The notes under the pieces were generated by a model that was not told the DNA's origin, made no database searches, and was given only the letters and a program-made list of their open reading frames with translations. From Acidobacteriota bacterium (GTDB taxonomy: Bacteria; Acidobacteriota; Terriglobia; Terriglobales; Acidobacteriaceae): a stretch of DNA of 14,419 nucleotides. Within the stretch, counting starts at the first letter, position 1; each line of letters starts with the position of its first letter. Of this stretch, positions 7,483-13,618 are shown one piece after another. A program made the position numbers and the translations under genes. The DNA is taken from NCBI GenBank assembly GCA_021778815.1, contig JAJYBW010000034.1, positions 1-14,419 of the forward strand, in the 5' to 3' direction.

Positions 7483-8019
7483 CTACTTCTTGATCGTGGA
7501 ATGGGCAAGCGGATAGCTCGCGAGTAAGAGCTGCGCCTCGTCGATATTCAGCGGTTCAAGAATCATGGCATGCGAGAGGCTGTTTCCGCGAGCCATGGTT
7601 GCACGAAAATAGTATGTCTGATCCGATTCTGCGTTGAATCCATAGACCGCGATCATGTTATTGGTTTCGCCCATGCCCTGTTTCCAGCTAACACAGAGGT
7701 GGTGCCGTCCGGGGACAGCGGAGAAAAACTGGAAGGAATCGCCCTGGTCCGCTCCCATCCATTTTCCATCCATTCCCACACGAACGGTGGGCCTGTTGAT
7801 TCTTCCTCGATCCCGCCAGTCCCAGTCCTCAATCACGTAGATCTGCGCCTTTCCAGCTTCCGCCGGCGCTAGCAGATGCTGGTGACCTTCCGTTTTTACA
7901 TCGAAGTTCACGTCGAAAGGACCACAAGCAGATTCCGCCTGTTTGACCGTGGGTGCATTTTGCGCGGCAGCAAAGGGCGCGAGGACAAGGCAGACAAAAA
8001 AACCGCAGATCCATTTCAT
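7483..8019 (-). CDS. Small exported protein, DUF2846-like, unknown function
   Basis: The 178-residue product starts with a clear Sec signal peptide (MKWICGFFVCLVLAPFAAAQ), with probable cleavage after A19. There is no lipobox at the cleavage site. The mature part is beta-rich: a YVIEDWDWRDRG segment, then VRVGMDGKWMGADQGDSF (79-96), AVPGRHHLCVSW (101-112) and YYFRATM (136-142). The order 'strand, xVDGxxxG, PGxHxL, YYFR' resembles DUF2846 and related small periplasmic or lipoprotein domains. I infer the fold, not a function. Two cysteines in the mature chain (C32 and C109) could form a disulfide. ATG 8019 is preferred because it begins the signal peptide. ATG 8034 would add five residues. It is divergent from proline dehydrogenase and convergent with citrate synthase. 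Confidence 0.8.
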   Translation of the reverse strand: MKWICGFFVCLVLAPFAAAQNAPTVKQAESACGPFDVNFDVKTEGHQHLLAPAEAGKAQIYVIEDWDWRDRGRINRPTVRVGMDGKWMGADQGDSFQFFSAVPGRHHLCVSWKQGMGETNNMIAVYGFNAESDQTYYFRATMARGNSLSHAMILEPLNIDEAQLLLASYPLAHSTIKK

Positions 8020-8085
8020 TAAAATTCCGTCCATAGTTTAAGTTTCCAATCGATTTAAGCTGGCCGTCACTCGCATTGTTGGACG

Positions 8086-8096
8086 TTGTGACACAA
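8086..8096. promoter_or_regulatory. short palindrome in the divergent region before proline dehydrogenase
   Basis: TTGTG-A-CACAA is a perfect 5-bp inverted repeat around one base. It lies 28 bases before the proline dehydrogenase ATG and 66 bases from the divergent start. The position fits an operator, but it is short and may be chance. I see no good -35/-10 pair here. Confidence 0.3.
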
Positions 8097-8124
8097 TAGA
8101 AGGTTTGGTCGAGGCACCTTTCCT

Positions 8125-9054
8125 ATGAGTATGAACCTCCTGCGCTCTGCGCTGATTGCGCTATCGCAGAACAAACCGTTGCGGTCTTTTGCGGAGCAGT
8201 CCCGCATGGGTCAGAAAATGTCCGGGCGATTTATCGCCGGGATGCGTGTCTCCGATGCATTGCGCGTGGCTGAGACACTGAACCGCGAAGGCATTCCGGT
8301 TTCACTCGACAGCCTGGGAGAAAATGTTTCCACCGAGGAGGAGGCGCGCCGCGCCGCCGACATCTATCACCAACTGCTCGATGAGATTCAGCAGCGTGGG
8401 CTGCAGGCCAACGTCAGCGCCAAGTTGACGCAGATGGGCATGAACATCAGCCCCGGAATTGCGCGCCAGATTACCAGCGAGCTGGTCGACCATGCCGCTG
8501 CCACCGACAACTTTCTCCGCGTGGACATGGAAGGCAGCGAGCTGACGCAGGCGACCATCGACATGACTCGCGAAATCCACGCGATGCCCAACCATGCGGG
8601 TCGCATCGGGACGGTGCTGCAATCGTATCTGTACCGATGTGAAGAAGACGTCAACCTGCTGCTGGCCGATCGCATTCGCATTCGGCTGTGCAAGGGCGCG
8701 TATAAGGAACCGCCAACACTGGCGTTTCCCGACAAAGTAGATGTAGATGCCAACTATTTGAAGTTGACCAAGATTTTGTTGACCAGCGGGGTCTATCACG
8801 GGTTGGCCACGCACGATGAAGCGATCATCCGCGAGATCAGGAAGTTTGTGGAACAGGAAGGGATCGACAAACGCAGCTTTGAATTCCAGATGCTGTATGG
8901 AGTGCGCCGCGATTTGCAAACTTCACTGGCGAAGCAAGGCTACGGCATGCGGGTGTATGTTCCGTTCGGCACGGAATGGTATCCATACTTTATGCGACGG
9001 CTGGCAGAGCGTCCGGCGAATGTTCTGTTCATCGCCAAGAATCTTTTGAAGTAG
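8125..9054 (+). CDS. Monofunctional FAD-dependent proline dehydrogenase
   Basis: Oxidises L-proline to delta1-pyrroline-5-carboxylate and passes electrons to the membrane quinone pool. The 309-residue product matches the stand-alone Bacillus/Thermus-type enzyme (about 300-310), not the long bifunctional PutA. Barrel motifs appear in order: VSLDSLGENVST (59-70), NVSAKLTQMG with K100, LRVDMEGS (131-138), LQSYLYR (165-171), IRLCKGAYKEP with R187 and K190 (186-196), LATHDE (228-232), FEFQMLYG (252-259), and the substrate-binding C-terminal helix YPYFMRRLAERPAN with R291 and R292. ATG 8125 is preceded by GAGG at about 11 bases, slightly far. ATG 8131 is the alternative. No P5C dehydrogenase is adjacent, so the second step must be encoded elsewhere. 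Confidence 0.94.
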   Translation: MSMNLLRSALIALSQNKPLRSFAEQSRMGQKMSGRFIAGMRVSDALRVAETLNREGIPVSLDSLGENVSTEEEARRAADIYHQLLDEIQQRGLQANVSAKLTQMGMNISPGIARQITSELVDHAAATDNFLRVDMEGSELTQATIDMTREIHAMPNHAGRIGTVLQSYLYRCEEDVNLLLADRIRIRLCKGAYKEPPTLAFPDKVDVDANYLKLTKILLTSGVYHGLATHDEAIIREIRKFVEQEGIDKRSFEFQMLYGVRRDLQTSLAKQGYGMRVYVPFGTEWYPYFMRRLAERPANVLFIAKNLLK

Positions 9055-9081
9055 GTGCCGCACGACGCTTCGAACCCGGGT

Positions 9082-9129
9082 GCCTGAAGGCGTATTTCGG
9101 AGACTTGTCGTCTCCGGACTAAAGTCCGG
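9082..9129. repeat. cluster of three small palindromes (REP-like / bidirectional end signal)
   Basis: Three hairpins sit in a row in the convergent gap: GCC-TGAA-GGC (9082-9091), CGGAGAC-TTGTC-GTCTCCG (9098-9116) and CCGGAC-TAAA-GTCCGG (9114-9129). The last two share bases and are mutually exclusive. The TGAA and TAAA loops look like short intergenic palindromes that I recall as frequent in acidobacterial genomes. That is recollection, not a search. No T-run is present. Confidence 0.55.
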
Positions 9130-9147
9130 GGCGCTGCCTGAGGAAGA

Positions 9148-9672
9148 CTAGTAATCTTCGTCGTAGCGGCGGGTTCTACGATCCGTGCGGCGGTCGCCAC
9201 CGCCACCGCGCAGCAGGTCCAGAGTGGCGCGGATGGTGTTCATCCATCCACCAATCTGCCGCAACGGTGCCATAATATTGTCCTGAATAGTGCGAGTTCC
9301 GCGGGCGATACCATCCAACGTATCCGTGACCATGCTATCGATGCGAGAAACCTGGTGACGCGTTTTTCCGGTTACGTCTGTGACCACGCCGTCAATATGG
9401 TTGACCTGATTCCGGAGAGTATCGGTTGCCTTCTGCACATTTTCTGTAATGGCGCGCATGCGCGGAGTCAGGTCACCGAGTGTCTCCATCAGGTCGGCGC
9501 TGGCCTCAACGATGGTGTGCACCTCGGTTTGCAGCCGTTCCACTTGCTCCATGATTTTGGCTTGGGCCGCCTTGGCGCCGACGGCAAACACCACCAAAAT
9601 AATCGTCTGCAAGAGAACGGCAAACGTGACTACGCCAGTAAATACAAGGAAAACCGTCGATCCGGTTGGCAT
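9148..9672 (-). CDS. DUF948-like membrane-anchored coiled-coil protein
   Basis: The 174-residue product has an N-terminal transmembrane helix (about 7-31), then a long amphipathic helical region with repeated hydrophobic-polar spacing such as IMEQVERLQTEVHTIVEA, ITENVQKATDTLRNQVNHID and VSRIDSMVTDTLDGIARG, and a Gly/Arg/Asp-rich tail (DLLRGGGGDRRTDRRTRR). This is the layout of DUF948 proteins, general-stress-associated membrane proteins of unknown mechanism. The helical part also resembles the HAMP/methyl-accepting signalling helix, but no conserved signalling tip is visible. GAGGGG lies just before ATG 9672, supporting the start. It lies downstream of the YtxH gene on the same strand, 192 bases away, so a stress operon is likely. 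It is convergent with proline dehydrogenase. Confidence 0.75.
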   Translation of the reverse strand: MPTGSTVFLVFTGVVTFAVLLQTIILVVFAVGAKAAQAKIMEQVERLQTEVHTIVEASADLMETLGDLTPRMRAITENVQKATDTLRNQVNHIDGVVTDVTGKTRHQVSRIDSMVTDTLDGIARGTRTIQDNIMAPLRQIGGWMNTIRATLDLLRGGGGDRRTDRRTRRYDEDY

Positions 9673-9864
9673 GAAGCCCCCTCATTCCGAAATTTGCACT
9701 AGCAGACACTTGACCCGACCGTGGTTCTGACCCCATCGGGCGAAATCCGCTGCAAGGGAGCCGAGGTCAGTGGCCTGAGCTCAAGTGTAGAGCCGCCCGC
9801 CGTGGCGGACACAACTATATCAACGGCGGCAGGCACCGCGTGGCGCACCTGCCCTTGAGATGCA

Positions 9865-10236
9865 TTAAAAGCGATTTTCGGCTGCACCGCCATGAAATGG
9901 CTCTTCGTCATCATGCACGTGGGGTTCTGCCTCCGAGCGGCTGCCGGAAACTCGATCCACGATTCCGCTCCAACGCTCGCGGCCCTTTTCAGCGGCTTCT
10001 TTGCCACGCTCAGCAAACTCGTTGACCTGCTCGCGGCCTCTGTCGACCACGGAATTGATTTGCTCACGCGCCTCTCGGCTGCGGGCGGTTACGTATTCCT
10101 TCTTATCCTTGGCGCTCGTCATCAAGCCTTCCCGAAGTTCCTTGCCGGCCTTGGGGGCAAACAAAATGCCAAGCAACGCACCTAAACCAAGGCCCGCGAT
10201 AAACCATCCAATTCCTGTTGTTTCCTGTTCTGCCAT
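9865..10236 (-). CDS. YtxH-like membrane-associated stress protein
   Basis: The 123-residue product begins MAEQETTGIGWFIAGLGLGA, with a Gly-rich hydrophobic segment (about 9-27) ending in FAPKAGKELRE. That is the typical YtxH signature: a glycine-zipper-like helix followed by APxxGxxxR. The remainder is a highly charged helix (about 35-95), RSREAREQINSVVDRGREQV and on, and a short acidic tail with His residues (VHDDEEPFHGG). YtxH proteins are associated with general stress in Bacillus, but their molecular role is unknown. AAGGAG eight bases before ATG 10236 is a near-perfect ribosome site and decides the start. The frame continues upstream but without protein logic. A strong promoter lies about 40 bases further upstream. 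Confidence 0.85.
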   Translation of the reverse strand: MAEQETTGIGWFIAGLGLGALLGILFAPKAGKELREGLMTSAKDKKEYVTARSREAREQINSVVDRGREQVNEFAERGKEAAEKGRERWSGIVDRVSGSRSEAEPHVHDDEEPFHGGAAENRF

Positions 10237-10281
10237 TTGCTTATCTCCTTCGCGCAGTGGAGGAATTACGCGATCATCTGG

Positions 10282-10310
10282 ATAGTAGCAAAAGGATATT
10301 GGCCCGGCAA
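10282..10310 (-). promoter_or_regulatory. sigma-70-type promoter for the YtxH gene
   Basis: Read on the minus strand, TTGCCG (10310-10305) and TACTAT (10287-10282) are spaced by exactly 17 bases. The -10 is preceded by TGC, an extended -10. Transcription would start near 10275, about 40 bases before the YtxH ATG. This is the best promoter match in the window. Confidence 0.65.
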
Positions 10311-10464
10311 TGCGCACTTGGGTTCCCCATTTGCTGCAAAAACTGGGCATGGCAAAGGGCAAAACAGCGATTCCTGCGTTCGCATAGCCGTCGTATCAAG
10401 CAGGTTCGCAGCGGGGAACAGGGTTCAAACCCGCCAGCACCGCGATTCCGTCGACAATCCTCAT

Positions 10465-10507
10465 CAGGTTTTCATGCCGGAAAGTTTATAGTACGAGCAG
10501 AAACCTG
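10465..10507 (+). promoter_or_regulatory. inverted repeat flanking a possible -10 element upstream of the GH57 gene
   Basis: CAGGTTT (10465-10471) and AAACCTG (10501-10507) form a perfect 7-bp inverted repeat with a 29-base interval. TATAGT (10487-10492), a good -10 match, lies between them. No -35 element is convincing, which would fit an activator- or repressor-controlled promoter. The alternative is a plain RNA stem. Confidence 0.35.
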
Positions 10508-10521
10508 CACGTCTTGCAACC

Positions 10522-10564
10522 AGGGTCCCCGTTTTGCGGGTCCCTCGCCCCGATGGTAGGGGCG
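10522..10564 (+). promoter_or_regulatory. two consecutive GC-rich hairpins in the GH57 leader
   Basis: Hairpin 1 pairs AGGG (10522-10525) with CCCT (10542-10545) and CCCG (10528-10531) with CGGG (10537-10540) around a TTTTG loop. Hairpin 2 follows at once: CGCCCC (10546-10551) with GGGGCG (10559-10564) and a 7-base loop. TTTTT occurs 11 bases later (10576-10580), too far for a standard terminator. They may form a regulatory leader or be the end signal of an unseen transcript. Confidence 0.45.
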
Positions 10565-10593
10565 CCTGATTGTCGTTTTTCCCCATCTGCATC

Positions 10594-10606
10594 TAACGTA
10601 ACGTTA
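10594..10606. promoter_or_regulatory. palindrome next to the GH57 ribosome site
   Basis: TAACGT-A-ACGTTA is a perfect 6-bp inverted repeat around one base. It directly abuts the ribosome site AAGGGG, which ends five bases before ATG 10617. Binding or folding here could control translation or transcription. Confidence 0.4.
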
Positions 10607-10616
10607 AGGGGAATTC

Positions 10617-12368
10617 ATGATTGACACGCCTCACGAACGTCCTTCTGCATACCTGACGTTTACTCTGCACGCGCATTTGCCGTATGTGGTGAACCATGGA
10701 ACCTGGCCGCATGGTTTGGAGTGGTTGCTGGAGGCTGCTGCGGAGACCTACCTGCCGCTACTGCGCGTGATTGCCAATCTGGAGCGCGATGGAATCGCCC
10801 TGCGCGCCAACTTGAACCTCTCTCCCATTTTGCTGGAGCAACTGGCTCATCCTGTATTCCGCGCGGAGTTTCCTCAGTATTTGAAGCGGAAAATTACGGC
10901 CGCCAACGAGGACGAAGCCTATTTCGCCCAGAACGGCGAACCGCACCTGGCCGAGACGGCGCGGTACTGGCGTGCCTACTTTCAGGGGACGCTGGATGAT
11001 TTTGAAGCGCTCGGTGGCGATATCATCCGCGGATTTCGCGAGGCAGCCGAGCGCGGATTAATCGACATTATTACCTGCGGCGCGACCCACGGATATTTTC
11101 CGCTGCTGGGAACGGATGAGTCGATTCGGGCGCAACTGCAGACCGGCGTCGCAACCCACGAACGGCATATTGGTACGCATCCGCGTGGTATTTGGCTGCC
11201 GGAGTGCGCTTATCGACCTGCAGGAATGTGGAGTTATCCGGTGGTTCCGCACGGCAGCAGCGCACCGTGGCATCCGTTCGATCGCAGAGGCGTGGAAGAG
11301 CCGCTGGAAGATGCCAAGCTCGACTACTTCTTTGTCGATACCCACCTGGTGGAAGAATCTGTTCTGTTTACCCCCTATGAGTTGCGAGCCGGCGGCCCCG
11401 TGGGTGTTGCCGCGTCGCTGGCCGTGGAAACCTGCGAGCCGCATCACTCGCTGTACAAGCCGTACTATGTGGAGGGCCCACGTGCTCACCGCCGACCGGT
11501 CACGATTTTTCCGCGCGATCCTCGTACAGGTCTGCAAGTTTGGAGCGGAGATGCCGGATATCCGGGTGAGGCAAACTATCTCGACTTCCACAAGAAGCGT
11601 TTTCCGGGCGGCCATCGCTACTGGCAAGTGACCGGTACAAGAATCGATATGGCGTTCAAGACGCCGTATTGCCCGGAGAAGGCCGCGGCGCGGACCCAAG
11701 CGCACGCGGAACATTATGTCAGTCTGGTGGTCGACTCTCTGCGCTCCGGATTCAAAGATCCCGTGCCCGCCATCCTGACGTCTCCATTTGATGCCGAGCT
11801 TTTTGGGCACTGGTGGTTTGAAGGACCGCAGTGGCTGGAACATGTGGCGCGCAGTATGGCGCGGCAAGAAGTTCCGGTGGCGCTGACCAGTTGCGCCGCG
11901 TATCTCGATCGCCATCCTCCAGACAGTTTTCTTGCGCTGCCGGAAGGCTCCTGGGGAAAGAACGGTACGCACGAAGTGTGGCTTAGCCCTGACACTCGCT
12001 GGACGTGGGAATATTTATATCCTGCAGAGGTAGCGGTGCGCGATGCCGCCACGTCCGATGCCTGGAAAAATAATCCTGTGGGAGAGCGCATCCTGAAGCA
12101 GTTGTGCCGTGAATTGCTATTGCTGGAATCTTCTGACTGGCAGTTTTTGATTACCACGGAAGCTGCGCGGGACTACGCTGAAGACCGCTTCAATGAACAC
12201 CTGGCATCCTTCCGCACGATTGAGAAGATGTGGCAAGTGCATACCGGAGGCGGCACGCTCAGTGCAGAAGAGGAAGCTGCGTTGCACAAGATTGAAGTGC
12301 AGGACAGCGTGTTTCCCCACGTCGATCCAAGCCTTTGGACAGCATTGAATCGGCTTGCGGCTGACTAG
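10617..12368 (+). CDS. GH57 family glycosidase, probable 1,4-alpha-glucan branching enzyme
   Basis: Probably transfers alpha-1,4-glucan segments to create alpha-1,6 branches in glycogen in the cytoplasm. The 583-residue product has the GH57 conserved regions: HAHLPY (18-23), THGYFPLL (157-164), GIWLPECAY (191-199) with the catalytic nucleophile E196, DYFFVDTH with Y237 (236-243), and SPFDAELFGHWWFEG (389-403) with the acid/base D392. WTWEYLYPAE (462-471) and the helical C-terminus match the extension seen in GH57 branching enzymes (DUF1957-containing). Amylase or 4-alpha-glucanotransferase activity is possible, since family motifs overlap. AAGGGG five bases before ATG 10617 is a good ribosome site. 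The leader carries several palindromes. No glgA, glgC or glgP is adjacent in the window. Its stop codon overlaps that of the convergent acetate kinase gene. Confidence 0.9.
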   Translation: MIDTPHERPSAYLTFTLHAHLPYVVNHGTWPHGLEWLLEAAAETYLPLLRVIANLERDGIALRANLNLSPILLEQLAHPVFRAEFPQYLKRKITAANEDEAYFAQNGEPHLAETARYWRAYFQGTLDDFEALGGDIIRGFREAAERGLIDIITCGATHGYFPLLGTDESIRAQLQTGVATHERHIGTHPRGIWLPECAYRPAGMWSYPVVPHGSSAPWHPFDRRGVEEPLEDAKLDYFFVDTHLVEESVLFTPYELRAGGPVGVAASLAVETCEPHHSLYKPYYVEGPRAHRRPVTIFPRDPRTGLQVWSGDAGYPGEANYLDFHKKRFPGGHRYWQVTGTRIDMAFKTPYCPEKAAARTQAHAEHYVSLVVDSLRSGFKDPVPAILTSPFDAELFGHWWFEGPQWLEHVARSMARQEVPVALTSCAAYLDRHPPDSFLALPEGSWGKNGTHEVWLSPDTRWTWEYLYPAEVAVRDAATSDAWKNNPVGERILKQLCRELLLLESSDWQFLITTEAARDYAEDRFNEHLASFRTIEKMWQVHTGGGTLSAEEEAALHKIEVQDSVFPHVDPSLWTALNRLAAD

Positions 12369-13618
12369 TCTTCCGCGGCGAGTTGTGCCACGTGTTCGGC
12401 GATGATGCGATCCTCGTCTGCGGGCAGAACGTAGACAGCGACCTTTGAGTCGGCCCGGCTGATGGTCTTGGGGCCGGCGTGGGTCGGATCGTTCGCCTGC
12501 GGATCGAGCGTCAGCCCAAAGGCCTGCATGCCTGCGCAGACCTGGGCGCGCGTCATAGGATCGCGTTCGCCGATGCCGCCGGAAAAAACCAACGCATCCA
12601 GACCTCCCATCAAGGCAACATAGCCACCGATCATTTTCTTGACGGATAGCGAGAAGGCTTCAATTGCCAGCGCGGCTTGTGCATTTCCATTTTTCTCGGC
12701 ATCGCGGAGAAGACGCATGTCATTGGAGAAACCGGAAAGTGCGAGCATTCCGGAACGCTTGTTCAGCAATTGCTCCACCGCATTGGTAGCATCTGCCGCG
12801 CTGCCGCCTTGCATGCGGATCAGGTAGAAAACCAGTCCGGGATCGAGATCACCGGGGCGAGTGCCCATGATGACGCCGCCACACGGCGTGAGGCCGAGAC
12901 AGTGATCGAGAGCTTTTCCATCGCGAATTGCGGTCACACTGGCGCCGCTGCCCAGGTGAGCATAGATCACGCGCCTGGGAATCTGGTTCGGCGGATTCAG
13001 GTTGGGCACTCGACCGTCTTGAAACTGCTCCATGATGGATTCGCAAGACAAACCGTGAAAGCCGTAGCGGTGCACGCCCTGATCGCGAATCTCCTTTGGC
13101 AACGGATAGATCGACGCCACTTCAGGCAGGTCCTGAAGAAAAATCGTATCGAAGCAGGCGTAGTTTTCGACGCCGGGGAAGCTCTCCTTTGCTTCACGAA
13201 TGATTTCCAGTCCAATCGGCTGATGCAGCGGAGCGAAACAGGTCGCCTTCTCAATTTCAAGCAACACTGCGGACGTGATGGGTTGATGCGCGTGCAGATT
13301 CGGTCCCGAGTGGACGATGCGGTGACCGATGGCGGCAGGCTGAGTAAGTCCCGGCTGGTGCAGCAGAGCTGCAATCTTTCGCACGGCATCGCGCGTCGAG
13401 CCCAGGTCTTTCGGTTGAGACTCCGACACCAGCTTCTCGCGTTTTCCATCGCGAAAAGCGTAAAAGTTGAACTGCGGCTTGGGCGTTCCGATGCCGCCCG
13501 CCTCGCCTTCGTTCAGCTTCGTCAGCTGTTTGCCATCGGAAATGTAAATAGAAAACTTGATCGACGAAGATCCGCCATTAAAAACCAGGATCGGCAAATG
13601 ATTCAAGTCAGTTCTCAT
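12365..13618 (-). CDS. ackA: Acetate kinase, divergent form linked to phosphoketolase
   Basis: Converts acetyl phosphate and ADP to acetate and ATP. The 417-residue product (ATG 13618) keeps most catalytic residues known from the Methanosarcina enzyme: FNGGSSSIK (N14, S17, S19, K21), GHRIVHSG (R100), PLHQP (H132), FDTIF (D157), RYGFHG (H188), MGTRPGD (R254) and ADEDRII (E402). Several consensus motifs differ: HLGSG instead of HLGNG (S224), PLHQP instead of PLHNP, GFHGLSC instead of GFHGxSH, and GGIGERD instead of GGIGEN. Hence a distinct subfamily, perhaps with altered kinetics or acceptor. The start is set by the ATGA overlap with the phosphoketolase stop, implying translational coupling. 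ATG 13630 and GTG 13636 are upstream alternatives inside the phosphoketolase frame region. Confidence 0.9.
   Translation of the reverse strand: MRTDLNHLPILVFNGGSSSIKFSIYISDGKQLTKLNEGEAGGIGTPKPQFNFYAFRDGKREKLVSESQPKDLGSTRDAVRKIAALLHQPGLTQPAAIGHRIVHSGPNLHAHQPITSAVLLEIEKATCFAPLHQPIGLEIIREAKESFPGVENYACFDTIFLQDLPEVASIYPLPKEIRDQGVHRYGFHGLSCESIMEQFQDGRVPNLNPPNQIPRRVIYAHLGSGASVTAIRDGKALDHCLGLTPCGGVIMGTRPGDLDPGLVFYLIRMQGGSAADATNAVEQLLNKRSGMLALSGFSNDMRLLRDAEKNGNAQAALAIEAFSLSVKKMIGGYVALMGGLDALVFSGGIGERDPMTRAQVCAGMQAFGLTLDPQANDPTHAGPKTISRADSKVAVYVLPADEDRIIAEHVAQLAAED

Larger units (their letters stand above)
10237..10616. other. 380-base divergent intergenic region between the YtxH and GH57 genes
   Basis: No gene or tRNA is supported. 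Its right part carries the leader elements of the GH57 gene (inverted repeat, two hairpins, palindrome), and its left part carries the YtxH promoter. The central stretch, about 10311-10464, shows nothing I can name. A GGGTTCAAACCC motif near 10423 looks like a T-loop, but the flanks do not pair as a tRNA. Confidence 0.55.

Noticed and set aside
10415..10445. T-loop-like GGGTTCAAACCC suggesting a tRNA
   Set aside because: Only three base pairs form. The 5-bp T-stem, anticodon arm and acceptor stem cannot be built on either strand.
10440..10480. CTGATGAG on the minus strand, resembling a hammerhead ribozyme core
   Set aside because: The required GAAA after stem II and the closing stems are absent.
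10546..10580. Hairpin plus T5 as an intrinsic terminator
   Set aside because: The T-run starts 11 bases after the stem, too far for a standard terminator, and it would sit just before the GH57 start.
11058..11972. Minus-strand frame of 304 residues
   Set aside because: It is antisense to the GH57 catalytic region. The Arg/His-rich translation is typical of a shadow frame.
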